Part shown: piece by piece, positions 18,798-28,133 of the stretch
Layout: the number at the start of each line of letters is the position of its first letter
Position numbering within the stretch: position 1 is the stretch's first letter
Assembly (NCBI RefSeq): GCF_001574435.1
Contig: NZ_LOCN01000001.1
Span: 329,801 to 393,800, forward strand
DNA from: Moritella sp. JT01
GTDB taxonomy: Bacteria > Pseudomonadota > Gammaproteobacteria > Enterobacterales > Moritellaceae
Length of the DNA: 64,000 nt
Direction of reading: 5' to 3'
Translations under genes and position numbers: made by a program
Notes under the pieces: model-generated
The model's database searches: none
Told to the model about the DNA's origin: nothing
What the model saw: the letters and a program-made list of their open reading frames with translations, nothing else

Positions 18798-18833
18798 TAA
18801 AAAATAACCCCAGTTATTTACATAACTGGGGTT
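18798..18833 (-). terminator. Intrinsic terminator of the EF-G gene
   Basis: AACCCCAGTTAT (18806-18817) and ATAACTGGGGTT (18822-18833) form a perfect 12-bp stem with a four-base loop. Read leftward it ends in a T-rich tract (18798-18805), so it terminates the minus-strand gene. Confidence 0.88.
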
Positions 18834-18858
18834 AGGAAGATTAACTAAAAATAATTAC

Positions 18859-20946
18859 TTATTTTTTAGCGTTCTCTTCTTTAACTTTAGCAATTACGCC
18901 TTCAGCTACGTTCATTGGACATGCGTTGTAGTGTGAGAACTCCATAGAGAACTGACCACGACCAGATGTCATAGTACGTAGTGAACCGATGTAACCAAAC
19001 ATTTCTGAAAGAGGTACGTCAGCTTTAATACGAACACCAGTAACACCAGCCATTTGATCTTTGATCATGCCACGACGACGGTTAAGGTCACCAATAACAT
19101 CACCAACGTGATCGTCTGGAGTGAATACGTCAACAGCCATGATAGGTTCAATCAGTTGTACACCCGCTTTAGGGATAGACTGACGGAACGCGCCACGAGC
19201 TGCAAGTTCGAATGCTACTGCTGATGAATCCACTGCGTGGAAGCCACCGTCAAGTAGTTCAATTTCAACATCGATCATAGGGAAACCAGCTAGAACACCA
19301 GTATCCATCATGCCTTTAAAGCCTTTTTCAACTGCAGGCCAGAATTCTTTAGGTACGTTACCACCAACAACTGAAGATTTGAACGTGAAACCAGCACCCA
19401 GTTCGCCTGGCTTGATGATGTAATCGATTTTACCGAATTGACCACTACCACCAGATTGTTTCTTATGCGTGTAGCTATCTTCAATTTCTTGTGTAATAGT
19501 TTCACGGTAAGCAACTTGCGGAGCACCAACAACGAGTTCAACGCCGTATGTACGCTTAAGGATATCAACCTTAATGTCTAGGTGAAGTTCACCCATACCT
19601 GAAAGGATTGTTTCACCTGAATCTTGGTCAGTTTCAACTTTAAATGTTGGATCTTCAGCAACCATTTTACCGATCGCAATACCCATTTTCTCAGTTGAAC
19701 CTTTATCTTTAGGTGTTACACAGATAGAGATTACTGGTTCTGGGAATACCATCGCTTCTAAAATGATAGGATTTTTAGGATCACATAATGTGTGACCTGT
19801 TTGAACGTTAGTTTTCATACCAACAATCGCGATAATATCACCCGCTTGTGCGTATGCTAATTCTTTACGTTCATCCGCTTGCATTTCACACATACGGCCT
19901 ACACGCTCAGTTTTACCTGTTGCAGCGTTAAGGATCGTATCACCTTTTTTCAACGTACCTGAGTAGATACGAACGAAAGTAAGGGCACCAAAACGGTCAT
20001 CTGAAATTTTAAATGCTAACGCTTTGAATGTTTCTTCAGTTGATACAAGTGCAAATTTACCGTTTGGCTCGCCTTCTTCATCTGTAAGCGGCTGAGGATC
20101 AACATCTGTTGGGCTTGGTAGATAATCTACAACAGCGTCAAGAATGTTTTGAACACCCTTGTTCTTAAATGCTGAACCACAGTAAGTTGGGAAGAAGTCC
20201 ATTGTACGAGTACCTGCACGGATACAACGTTTGATGTCTTCCATAGCTGGCTCGTTGCCTTCCATGTAAGCTTCTAATAGCTCATCATCTTGCTCAAGAG
20301 CAGTATCAAGTAACTTTTCACGGTATTCTTCTACTAGTTCAACCATGTCTGCTGGAACAGCAGTGATTTCGAAGTTTTCTGCTTCGCCTGTATCATCCCA
20401 AACGTATGCTTGACGCGTAAGAAGGTCAACAACACCTACGAAATCGTCTTCGATACCGATTGGTAAAACCATAACGAGTGGGTTAGCACCAAGTACGTCT
20501 TCAGTTTGCTTAACAACGCGTAAGAAATCAGCACCCATACGGTCTAATTTGTTTACGAAGATGATACGTGCAACTCGTGATTCATTCGCATAACGCCAGT
20601 TAGTTTCTGATTGTGGTTCAACACCACCAGAACCACAGAATACACCGATACCGCCGTCAAGTACTTTAAGTGAACGGTAAACTTCTACTGTGAAGTCAAC
20701 GTGTCCAGGAGTATCAATAACGTTAAAACGGTGATCTTTCCAGAAACAAGTTACAGCTGCTGATTGGATAGTAATACCGCGCTCAGCTTCCTGTTCCATG
20801 AAATCTGTAGTTGATTCGCCGTCATGTACTTCACCAGTTCTGTGGATCTGACCAGTAAGTTTCAAAATTCGTTCAGTTGTTGTTGTTTTACCAGCATCAA
20901 CGTGAGCGAAGATACCGATATTTCTGTATTTAGATAAATCTGCCAT
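18859..20946 (-). CDS. fusA: Elongation factor G, second type (EF-G 2)
   Basis: Translational GTPase of 695 residues with G1 [12 protein letters not shown]3 DTPGHVDF and G4 NKLDRMGAD, followed by domains II-V. It catalyses ribosome translocation and/or ribosome recycling. It is not in the str operon (no rpsL, rpsG or tuf nearby), and the sequence ([19 protein letters not shown] start) resembles the second EF-G found in Vibrio and Shewanella, so it is probably a paralogue of the main factor. Whether it translocates or mainly recycles cannot be told from sequence alone. Confidence 0.93.
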   Translation of the reverse strand: MADLSKYRNIGIFAHVDAGKTTTTERILKLTGQIHRTGEVHDGESTTDFMEQEAERGITIQSAAVTCFWKDHRFNVIDTPGHVDFTVEVYRSLKVLDGGIGVFCGSGGVEPQSETNWRYANESRVARIIFVNKLDRMGADFLRVVKQTEDVLGANPLVMVLPIGIEDDFVGVVDLLTRQAYVWDDTGEAENFEITAVPADMVELVEEYREKLLDTALEQDDELLEAYMEGNEPAMEDIKRCIRAGTRTMDFFPTYCGSAFKNKGVQNILDAVVDYLPSPTDVDPQPLTDEEGEPNGKFALVSTEETFKALAFKISDDRFGALTFVRIYSGTLKKGDTILNAATGKTERVGRMCEMQADERKELAYAQAGDIIAIVGMKTNVQTGHTLCDPKNPIILEAMVFPEPVISICVTPKDKGSTEKMGIAIGKMVAEDPTFKVETDQDSGETILSGMGELHLDIKVDILKRTYGVELVVGAPQVAYRETITQEIEDSYTHKKQSGGSGQFGKIDYIIKPGELGAGFTFKSSVVGGNVPKEFWPAVEKGFKGMMDTGVLAGFPMIDVEIELLDGGFHAVDSSAVAFELAARGAFRQSIPKAGVQLIEPIMAVDVFTPDDHVGDVIGDLNRRRGMIKDQMAGVTGVRIKADVPLSEMFGYIGSLRTMTSGRGQFSMEFSHYNACPMNVAEGVIAKVKEENAKK

Positions 20947-21130
20947 TATGTTCTCTATAATTTATTTATGTAAAGATTCGCGCGGAGTATATCACGTTTT
21001 TTTAGCAACAAAAAAGAGATGGGCGCTTATAAAATGGCATTTACTGGGTTTTTTTCAATATCTATATAATTAATTCGTATTAAGACTATTAAAATTGAAG
21101 GTTTGGTTAAAATGTTGGTTTTTTATCCTA

Positions 21131-21162
21131 AAAACAGGCGCAATTATAGTCGAGCCTGTTTT
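21131..21162 (-). terminator. Candidate terminator after the DUF3087 gene
   Basis: AAAACAGGC (21131-21139) and GCCTGTTTT (21154-21162) form a 9-bp stem with a 14-base loop, about 20 bases beyond the minus-strand stop. The T-run read leftward is short. Confidence 0.55.
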
Positions 21163-21183
21163 GATATGCTTACAAAATGTGGT

Positions 21184-21699
21184 TTAAAACAGTTTTAATA
21201 AACTTGGCTGGTAGTCATCTAGGGTAATAGTTAAATTATTTTCTGCTATGAGCTTATCTAATTTTTCTATGTTAGCCATTAAACCTTCCATCGTTAATGT
21301 ATTGTTGTCTAGATTGTATTGTTGCTTCGATGCCGCGTAATAGTAATTTAGGATGGTGATGGCATCGATATTGGTGTTGTCACTGTCGCTTAATGCCGTT
21401 TTTATATGATGCAGTTTGCGGTAAATTTTATTGTTTACTTGTTTTAGGTCCCAGACATACATGACTTCAGCGAGATAAGGATGACGACGAACGAGGCTGA
21501 ATACGACCAACAAGCTAATCACACCTAGGATCACCCCAGCTAAATTTAATTTAAAATTATTCTCGTCAGCGCCGCCAAAAAAATGGATTAATACTTGGCC
21601 ATAAAATAATGAAAATGCGATTAACACCGCTGTCGCGACAATACTCGCCATGTTTAAGTGTTTACGGTAACGAGTTTTGTCTATTTGTTGTAATTTCAT
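21184..21699 (-). CDS. DUF3087 family inner-membrane protein
   Basis: A 171-residue protein with two membrane helices (about residues 17-40 and 50-67) and a cytoplasmic helical C-terminal half. The opening (MKLQQIDKTRYRKHLN) and the segment RHPYLAEVMYVWDLKQ match what I know as the DUF3087 family. No function is known to me. It lies upstream of fusA on the same strand but with a 237-base gap, so it is probably independent. Confidence 0.68.
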   Translation of the reverse strand: MKLQQIDKTRYRKHLNMASIVATAVLIAFSLFYGQVLIHFFGGADENNFKLNLAGVILGVISLLVVFSLVRRHPYLAEVMYVWDLKQVNNKIYRKLHHIKTALSDSDNTNIDAITILNYYYAASKQQYNLDNNTLTMEGLMANIEKLDKLIAENNLTITLDDYQPSLLKLF

Positions 21700-21829
21700 T
21701 TACTTTCCGCTCTTTAATGAAGAGTGAATATTCTAGCAAATAAGGGCGTAAATAATAATATTAATCAGTGATTAATGATTAAATAAATGTAAAGTAATTG
21801 ATAGCTGATTGAATCGAAGATTATTAATT

Positions 21830-21851
21830 AAGAATGGGATAAGAATGGGAT
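21830..21851. repeat. Two tandem copies of an 11-bp unit
   Basis: AAGAATGGGAT occurs twice in direct succession, followed by a degenerate third copy, in the gap between the rhlE terminator and the DUF3087 gene. Confidence 0.7.
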
Positions 21852-21871
21852 AAGAAGGGTATCAATGACGT

Positions 21872-21910
21872 GATAATAAAACGCATCGTCTTTATTGCTA
21901 AAGACAATGC
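21872..21910 (-). terminator. Intrinsic terminator after rhlE
   Basis: GCATCGTCTTTA (21883-21894) pairs with TAAAGACAATGC (21899-21910) with one mismatch. Read leftward, the stem is followed by a T-rich tract (21872-21882). Confidence 0.78.
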
Positions 21911-21970
21911 GCATAATATTATTTATAGATAAGCGGAGACTTGTATCACGCGCTTATTATAGATAAACGC

Positions 21971-23320
21971 TTAAGTGTTACTGCTTTTATTTGCAGAACC
22001 AGCAGGGCGACGACGATTGCCTTTGTTTGCTGATGGATTTGCTTCACTGCGTGGGCCTGTGTGACGACGGTTTTTACTTGCCGGTTTGTGACCACGTGAA
22101 TTTTCACCTGAACGTTGACCATCTTGATGATCTTTCTTAGGCTTTTTCTCTTTTGGTGGACGAATACCCGGTGTAGTCGGGAATGAATCCATTGGTGCAA
22201 AACCGTCAACAACAACACGCTCAAGGTGTTTTTGCGTTAATTGTTCAATCGCTACTAGCTCTTTCATTTCGTCCTGACAGACTAATGAGATTGCAGTACC
22301 TTCAGAGCCAGCACGACCGGTACGACCAATACGGTGAACATAATCTTCTGGTACGTTTGGTAAATCGAAGTTAACGACTTGTGGTAGTTGCACGATATCG
22401 ATACCACGCGCGGCAATATCAGTGGCAATAAGTGCTCGAACTTCACCTGATTTGAAATTTGCTAGTGCTTTAGTACGTGCACTTTGGCTCTTGTTACCGT
22501 GAATCGCTGCAGCATTGATGCCTTGCTCTTCTAGGTGTTTGGTTAACTTGTTCGCGCCGTGTTTAGTTTTGGTAAATACCAATACTTGTTTCCAGTCGTT
22601 TTCTTTAATTAGGTGTGTTAACAGCTGTGCTTTTTTCTTCTTATCAACCGGGTGCATCCATTGTTCAACTGATTTAGCAGCTGCATTACGTGGCGTCACT
22701 GAAATTTCGACTGGATCGTTGATTAAGCCTCTCGCAAGCTGACGGATGTCATCAGAAAAAGTTGCTGAGAATAATAAGTTTTGACGTTTTTGTGGTAGTA
22801 CCGCAAGGATTTTACGGATATCACGTAAGAAACCCATATCCAGCATGCGATCGGCTTCATCTAATACCAAAATTTCTAATTGGTGAAAGCGAATAGCGTT
22901 TTGATTATATAAATCTAATAAACGGCCAGGCGTTGCCACTAAGATATCAACACCACGACGTAAACGCGTCATTTGTGGGTTAATTTTAACGCCACCAAAT
23001 ACAACGGTTGATGTTAAACGTAAGTGTTTGCTATAGACTTCAACGTTTTCTGCAATCTGTGCTGCGAGTTCACGTGTAGGCGTTAAGATTAATGTACGTG
23101 CTTGATTGGCACGTGGGCGCGGGCCTTGGCTTAGCTTTTCTAAAATAGGTAGAGTAAAACCAGCTGTTTTACCTGTCCCTGTTTGTGCCGCAGCCATTAC
23201 ATCCCTACCTGACAGTACAGCTGGTATTGCTTGCGCTTGAATTGCCGATGGTGTGTCGTAGCCTTTTTCTGCTACAGCCTTTAGGATTGGAGCGGATAAA
23301 CCGAGGTCGGTAAAACTCAT
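21971..23320 (-). CDS. rhlE: DEAD-box RNA helicase RhlE
   Basis: ATP-dependent RNA helicase (449 residues). The core has Q motif, [24 protein letters not shown] and [10 protein letters not shown]. The opening [20 protein letters not shown] and the short basic tail rich in K, R, S and N (after about residue 385) are typical of RhlE, which acts in ribosome assembly and RNA turnover, notably in the cold. It is divergent from the cold-shock gene, sharing a 329-base intergenic region. Confidence 0.9.
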   Translation of the reverse strand: MSFTDLGLSAPILKAVAEKGYDTPSAIQAQAIPAVLSGRDVMAAAQTGTGKTAGFTLPILEKLSQGPRPRANQARTLILTPTRELAAQIAENVEVYSKHLRLTSTVVFGGVKINPQMTRLRRGVDILVATPGRLLDLYNQNAIRFHQLEILVLDEADRMLDMGFLRDIRKILAVLPQKRQNLLFSATFSDDIRQLARGLINDPVEISVTPRNAAAKSVEQWMHPVDKKKKAQLLTHLIKENDWKQVLVFTKTKHGANKLTKHLEEQGINAAAIHGNKSQSARTKALANFKSGEVRALIATDIAARGIDIVQLPQVVNFDLPNVPEDYVHRIGRTGRAGSEGTAISLVCQDEMKELVAIEQLTQKHLERVVVDGFAPMDSFPTTPGIRPPKEKKPKKDHQDGQRSGENSRGHKPASKNRRHTGPRSEANPSANKGNRRRPAGSANKSSNT

Positions 23321-23472
23321 ATAGTGTCTCTTTATTTATGTGGTTGCTATTTATGTGCTAATACTATGCGTTAGTACTTAGTATAACAGCGGTGCTGCAG
23401 GGTACATGATAGGCTAGTTAAGTGCAAACTGGATAATTATTGTTGTCTATAGCGCAATGATAAATAACTTTG

Positions 23473-23500
23473 TTGACAGCAAATTTTAAGTCTATATAAT
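23473..23500 (+). promoter_or_regulatory. Consensus sigma-70 promoter of the cold-shock gene
   Basis: TTGACA (23473-23478) and TATAAT (23495-23500) are both perfect and separated by 16 bases. The start point would fall near 23507, giving a leader of about 143 bases before the cold-shock gene, the length expected of cspA-type cold-inducible mRNAs. It lies in the 329-base gap between rhlE and this gene; the remainder of the gap shows no other gene on the minus strand. Confidence 0.85.
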
Positions 23501-23525
23501 TCGCTGCAGCTTTAAGGTTAGTTTT

Positions 23526-23573
23526 ATGAATGAATTCCATTTCGAAGTTTTTTTAGTACCTCGTCCTGTTTGA
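23526..23573 (+). CDS. Possible 15-codon leader peptide in the cold-shock mRNA
   Basis: ATG at 23526 opens a 15-codon frame (MNEFHFEVFLVPRPV) ending at TGA 23571, within the predicted leader. AAGG at 23514-23517 is eight bases before it. Leader frames are not a general feature of cspA-type mRNAs as far as I know, so this may be chance. It is listed because start, ribosome site and position all fit. Confidence 0.35.
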   Translation: MNEFHFEVFLVPRPV

Positions 23574-23649
23574 TCATAAGTAAGTAGTAACACTTCCAGC
23601 AACACCGGCTTTATGCCAATTAAATTACTCTGATAAATAGGATTCTATT

Positions 23650-23856
23650 ATGTCTACAATTACTGGTACAGTAAAATGGTTCAACGAAACTAAAGGTTTC
23701 GGTTTCATTCAACAAGAAAACGGCCCTGATGTGTTCGCACATTTCAGCGCTATCAAGAGCGACGGTTTCCGTACTCTTCTTGAAAACCAAAAAGTTGAAT
23801 TCACTGTTACTGACGGCCAAAAAGGTCCTCAAGCAGAAAACATCGTAGTACTTTAA
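23650..23856 (+). CDS. Cold-shock protein, CspA family
   Basis: Single cold-shock domain of 68 residues with RNP1 (KGFGFIQQ) and RNP2 (DVFAHFSAI). It binds single-stranded RNA/DNA and melts secondary structure at low temperature. The consensus promoter and long leader indicate strong, probably cold-induced, expression. Flanking RNA helicases rhlE and dbpA suggest a shared RNA-remodelling theme. The exact paralogue (CspA, CspD or CspE type) cannot be fixed from sequence. Confidence 0.93.
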   Translation: MSTITGTVKWFNETKGFGFIQQENGPDVFAHFSAIKSDGFRTLLENQKVEFTVTDGQKGPQAENIVVL

Positions 23857-23927
23857 TTCTTCTGAATTAATAGTCACTAAGATTGTTAACTTAAATGGAT
23901 TGATGGTAAATCAAAAAGTTTAAGTAT

Positions 23928-23960
23928 AAAGGGCATGTTCTTCGGAGCTTGCCCTTTTTG
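23928..23960 (+). terminator. UUCG-loop terminator after the cold-shock gene
   Basis: AAAGGGCA plus GTTC pair with GAGC plus TGCCCTTT, with a T-T mismatch, around a UUCG tetraloop (23941-23944), followed by a T-run. The very stable loop makes a strong stop between the cold-shock gene and dbpA. Confidence 0.88.
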
Positions 23961-23992
23961 TTTTATCTATTATAACCATTTAAGGTATGCCC

Positions 23993-25387
23993 GTGAGCCA
24001 AACTAATTTTTCTTCTCTCAATTTACGTCCAGAGCTTGTCTCTAATCTGGATACTCTCGGTTATGCCGAAATGACACCGATCCAAGCACAAAGCTTACCG
24101 AGTATTCTTGAAGGTAAAGATGTAATTGGTCAAGGTAAAACAGGTTCAGGTAAAACGGCTGCTTTTGGTTTAGGTTTACTTCAGCGCTTAGACGTTGAAC
24201 GTTTCCGTATTCAAACGTTAGTACTTTGTCCTACACGTGAACTTGCTGATCAAGTAGCGAAAGAAATTCGTAAATTGGCACGTGGTATTCATAACATTAA
24301 AGTACTTACATTGTGTGGTGGTATGCCATTTGGCCCACAAATCGGTTCATTAGAACACGGCGCACATATTATTGTTGGTACGCCTGGTCGCGTATTAGAT
24401 CACTTAACGAAAGGCACGTTACGATTAGATAATCTAACAACATTTGTGCTGGACGAAGCTGATCGCATGTTAGAAATGGGTTTCCAAGACGCACTTGACG
24501 CCATTGTTGAGAAAGCACCAAGTGATCGTCAAACATTACTATTTAGTGCTACGTTCCCGAAAAAAATCCAAGCTATTGCAGCGAAAATAATGAACAACCC
24601 TGAAATGGTTGAAGTTGCGTCAACGCACGATGACAGCACCATTAAACAACATTTCTATAAAGTAAAAAACTTTGGTGAGCGTTTAGACACAGTACGTGGC
24701 TTATTACTACAGCACAAACCTGAATCAACGGTTATCTTTTGTAATACCAAGAAAGACGTGCAAGATGTTGCTGATGAATTAGGCCATTTTGGCTTTAGCG
24801 TTATTGCACTGCACGGTGACTTAGAACAGCGTGACCGTGACCAAGCGTTAGTGCGTTTTTCTAATAAAAGTATTTCGGTGATGGTTGCAACTGACGTTGC
24901 ATCACGTGGTCTTGATATCGAATCATTAGACGCGGTAATCAACTTCCAAGTTTCTCATGATAGTGAAATCCATGTTCACCGTATTGGTCGTACTGGCCGT
25001 GCGGGTAGTAAAGGTATGGCTTACACTATATTTGATGATAAAGAAGCATACCAAGTTGCGTTATTAGAAGATCGTTTTGGTATGATCACGCCAGAAGCAT
25101 TACCGCCAGAAAGTGTGCTAAATGAATCACCAATGACACCACCGATGGAATGTATCCGTATTGATGGTGGTAAAAAGCAGAAAGTACGTGCTGGTGACAT
25201 TTTAGGTGCATTAACAGGTAAAGATGGTATTGATGGTAAGCTAGTGGGTAAAATCCAGCTGTTTGATAACTGTGCCTATGTTGCTGTTGATACTAAAGTG
25301 GCGAAAGCTGCGGTACAGAAAATTGGTAAAGGTAAGTTGAAAGGCCGTATGTTCCGCGCTTGGATTGTACGTTCATTTAACGATTAA
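23993..25387 (+). CDS. dbpA: ATP-dependent RNA helicase DbpA
   Basis: DEAD-box helicase (464 residues from this start) that acts on 23S rRNA hairpin 92 in 50S assembly. The core has GQGKTGSGKTAA, CPTRELADQ, DEADR, SAT and [10 protein letters not shown]. The C-terminal 75 residues form the DbpA RNA-binding domain, ending in GRMFRAWIVRSF. I prefer GTG 23993, seven bases after AAGG at 23982-23985; an in-frame ATG at 23987 is only one base from that site. Confidence 0.92.
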   Translation: MSQTNFSSLNLRPELVSNLDTLGYAEMTPIQAQSLPSILEGKDVIGQGKTGSGKTAAFGLGLLQRLDVERFRIQTLVLCPTRELADQVAKEIRKLARGIHNIKVLTLCGGMPFGPQIGSLEHGAHIIVGTPGRVLDHLTKGTLRLDNLTTFVLDEADRMLEMGFQDALDAIVEKAPSDRQTLLFSATFPKKIQAIAAKIMNNPEMVEVASTHDDSTIKQHFYKVKNFGERLDTVRGLLLQHKPESTVIFCNTKKDVQDVADELGHFGFSVIALHGDLEQRDRDQALVRFSNKSISVMVATDVASRGLDIESLDAVINFQVSHDSEIHVHRIGRTGRAGSKGMAYTIFDDKEAYQVALLEDRFGMITPEALPPESVLNESPMTPPMECIRIDGGKKQKVRAGDILGALTGKDGIDGKLVGKIQLFDNCAYVAVDTKVAKAAVQKIGKGKLKGRMFRAWIVRSFND

Positions 25388-25396
25388 TCGTTAATA

Positions 25397-25463
25397 TATA
25401 CCCAAGATACCTTCATTCTGTTTGCCCTACGGGAGGCTAGCAGTTTGAAGCAGTTTGGGTATA
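25397..25463. repeat. Intergenic repeat with TATACCCAA / TTGGGTATA ends
   Basis: Outer arms TATACCCAA (25397-25405) and TTGGGTATA (25455-25463) enclose a GCCCTACGGGAGGC-type core. The arms match the element at 15973-16005, though the interior differs. It lies just after dbpA. Confidence 0.65.
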
Positions 25464-25503
25464 ACTGTCAGTAGCGATCGAATGACTCGTTACTGACAGT
25501 TAT
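25461..25503 (+). terminator. Hairpin terminator after dbpA
   Basis: ATAACTGTCAGTAGCGA (25461-25477) pairs with TCGTTACTGACAGTTAT (25487-25503), 17 bp with one G-U pair, followed by a T-rich stretch. Confidence 0.75.
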
Positions 25504-25571
25504 TATTTTCTACCTATCTTCATTACTTATTATCGCTTCCTATAAGTGACCTCCGATAAGCGTATAACGCT

Positions 25572-26780
25572 TTAATCGATTAAACACTGCGCTAATAAAC
25601 TCACCGGATGGATAGTTTCTAGATCCGAGTTCTCTTCAATCTGCCATTTGCAGGTCTCACAATCGGTGATAGCAAAGTCTGCATCACTCTGCTTAATCTG
25701 TTCAAACAAACCTTTACCTATCTTCATCGATACCTCATAGTTTTCTTTCTTAAAACCATACGTACCGGCAGAACCACAACATTCACTGTTCAGTACTATC
25801 ACGTTTAAACCGGGAATAGTACGTAACAATTCGATAGTAAATATAGCCAAACCACTGCGCTCTAAATGACATGGGGTATGGTAGACAATGGTTTTATTGA
25901 CGGGTTTTAATGTTGGCATATTACCATTCATAAACTCACGTAATAAAAATGGCGTGATGAACTCAAGCTTATTCGTGATCTTGCTGTTATCAACCTTTAA
26001 TACATGCGGGTACTCTTGCTTCAAGGTTAACGAACAGGTTGATGATGTCGATAAGATCGGGGTATTAAATTGTTCGACAGCTTCGGTCATGTGTTTAACA
26101 TTAAACTCTGCATTTTTACGGGCTTTGTCATGAAAGCCATTGGCGATCAGCGGTACACCACAGCATTTTTCTTTCTTCAGCAACTTAACACCAATATTCA
26201 TGGCATTTAACAGCTTAACTAAATCTTTGCCGAGTTGTGGGTTATTGTAGTTAACATAACAGCCGTGAAAATAACTAATTTGGCGTTCAAACTGTATTTG
26301 CGTGTCGGCTTGTTTTTTATACCAATGTCTAAATGAACCAAATGAATATTTAGGTAGAGATTTACGTTTATCAATCGCGACGGTTTTATCCATAATGGTT
26401 TTGATGATTTTAGAATCAGTGATCTTATTAACCAAAGGTGCGAGGGGGGTCGATAATGTGCCGAATAAATCTGTGTGGCTTAAAATGTAATCACGCATTA
26501 ATTTAGGATTAAGTTTTTTCTTCTCAAACTTGCCGCGCGCCACCGCAATAATATCACCGACATTGACGTTGGACGGACAAGCTGTTTCACAGCGCTTACA
26601 GTTAGTGCAAAGCTTTAATGCTTCATCGTAATATTCTGGGCTTTTGATTCTTAACCGCTCGCCATCAGGGCCTGATTCTTTTGGCCCTGGATAATTTGGA
26701 TTAGCTTTGGCAACAGGGCAATATACGGTGCAAATAGTACACTTGATACATTTTTCAAAACGTGTGGATGCTAAATTCAT
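25572..26780 (-). CDS. glpC: Anaerobic glycerol-3-phosphate dehydrogenase subunit C
   Basis: Membrane-associated iron-sulfur subunit (402 residues) that passes electrons from GlpAB to the quinone pool. It has two ferredoxin-type cysteine clusters (CIKCTICTVYCP and CTNCKRCETACP), with two CCG-type domains after them (KKEKCCGVP and SECCGSAGTYG). Last gene of glpABC; it starts 12 bases after glpB ends, with AGGGG as ribosome site. Confidence 0.93.
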   Translation of the reverse strand: MNLASTRFEKCIKCTICTVYCPVAKANPNYPGPKESGPDGERLRIKSPEYYDEALKLCTNCKRCETACPSNVNVGDIIAVARGKFEKKKLNPKLMRDYILSHTDLFGTLSTPLAPLVNKITDSKIIKTIMDKTVAIDKRKSLPKYSFGSFRHWYKKQADTQIQFERQISYFHGCYVNYNNPQLGKDLVKLLNAMNIGVKLLKKEKCCGVPLIANGFHDKARKNAEFNVKHMTEAVEQFNTPILSTSSTCSLTLKQEYPHVLKVDNSKITNKLEFITPFLLREFMNGNMPTLKPVNKTIVYHTPCHLERSGLAIFTIELLRTIPGLNVIVLNSECCGSAGTYGFKKENYEVSMKIGKGLFEQIKQSDADFAITDCETCKWQIEENSDLETIHPVSLLAQCLID

Positions 26781-26792
26781 TGTGTTATCCCC

Positions 26793-28133
26793 TTATACCA
26801 AGCTGTTGCTGATAGGTTGTTGTGAATGAGCCTTGCTACGTTGCTGTAATAACTGATTTACGGCGTGATAAGCAGTACTGATCGCGACACCGCTGCCACA
26901 GCCTTCAGCGATAGGATCGTAGCCACCTAAATTCGAACCTGCACAAAATAGATTATTGATTATTTTGCCTTTTAGCATGGGGTTAAATACTTGGTTTGTT
27001 TTAATACCGAGTGATAAAAATGGCTGTGAGTTGGTAGCAAAAAATTGTGGGTTGTACCAGGTGCTGCGTGCTTCAAGGCTGTTCATGTCTAAGTTAAATA
27101 CAGGCTCTTGTAATTTGTCATGGTGAGCAATTAAACCTTTATTGAAAAAGCTACCGGATGCGAAGATATAGTTGTCTGCGGTTAATGGCATGCTTTCTAA
27201 GTTACGGGTGTAAACGCGCTTAAGGGTTAACTTGCCGTTATCTTCTGCTATATCACCATGAGTGACTTGATCGCCTTTTAACAGCATTCCGCCGCGCTTG
27301 ATGAATAAGTCAATCATGGTTTCTTCAAGCCGGATCCCCAGCATTGAAGGTGGCATAGTTGGCACTTCATGAAAGGTTAGGTTAGTTAAGGCATGTAATT
27401 TGTTAAGTACCGATAGTCCCATGCCATTACCTGTAATTGCAGGTAGGATCACAAGATCATCAGGTGTGGCAATAGCACTGAGCTTAGTCGCTAATGCCTC
27501 GACTTCATTTTCGTTCATTAAGATACGTGCAATATCAATCGAGCGCAGCTCACAAGCATTACGTTTCAGTTCTGAGAATCCATCAATGGAAATACTGACA
27601 TGCGTTATTTCTACGTCTTTAAATTCGGGGATCTGGATTAAATTATCGGTGAGCATCTTGGCATTGAAATCTCGGAAGTCATTAATTTGAACGACCACAA
27701 TACGCGTGATGGTATGTTCCGTTAGCCGCATTGGTAGCTGTTGTACATAAGGTTGTGATAACCATGTTGATTTTAACGTACCCAGCGGAGTGATGCGAAA
27801 GTGATTATCACCATTATCTTGCTGCGTTAGCGGAATACCAGCAGCGGTCAGTAAATTTTTATACCACTCTAGGGATTCAAATACGGTCTCTTTACCAACC
27901 TTACTATACGGATGGTCAGGAAACTCATGAGTAAATTTATTAAATATCGCAGCAGGATTACGAACAGCCTTGCTGGTTGGGGTATGTGAAAGCAGGTCGA
28001 TAGAGCCTGATGAAAAGTGTAGGGCGCTTTGACCATTTGAAATGATAGCTGTTTTTAGTCCAGCTTCGAGGCAGCGTAATCCCGCGGTATAACCCGCAAT
28101 ACCACCGCCAATAATGATGCTATCAAATTTCAT
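26793..28133 (-). CDS. glpB: Anaerobic glycerol-3-phosphate dehydrogenase subunit B
   Basis: Flavoprotein subunit (446 residues) with N-terminal dinucleotide fold SIIIGGGIAGYTAGLR and a C-terminal FAD-binding GYDPIAEGCGSGVAIS. It works with GlpA to oxidise glycerol-3-phosphate to DHAP without oxygen. The ATG at 28133, with AAGGA five bases upstream, overlaps the end of glpA by 11 bases; a longer frame to 28160 would lie wholly inside glpA. Confidence 0.92.
   Translation of the reverse strand: MKFDSIIIGGGIAGYTAGLRCLEAGLKTAIISNGQSALHFSSGSIDLLSHTPTSKAVRNPAAIFNKFTHEFPDHPYSKVGKETVFESLEWYKNLLTAAGIPLTQQDNGDNHFRITPLGTLKSTWLSQPYVQQLPMRLTEHTITRIVVVQINDFRDFNAKMLTDNLIQIPEFKDVEITHVSISIDGFSELKRNACELRSIDIARILMNENEVEALATKLSAIATPDDLVILPAITGNGMGLSVLNKLHALTNLTFHEVPTMPPSMLGIRLEETMIDLFIKRGGMLLKGDQVTHGDIAEDNGKLTLKRVYTRNLESMPLTADNYIFASGSFFNKGLIAHHDKLQEPVFNLDMNSLEARSTWYNPQFFATNSQPFLSLGIKTNQVFNPMLKGKIINNLFCAGSNLGGYDPIAEGCGSGVAISTAYHAVNQLLQQRSKAHSQQPISNSLV

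Noticed and set aside
23620-23877. Minus-strand frame across the cold-shock gene
   Set aside because: Antisense shadow of a highly biased small gene; the plus-strand cold-shock domain is certain.
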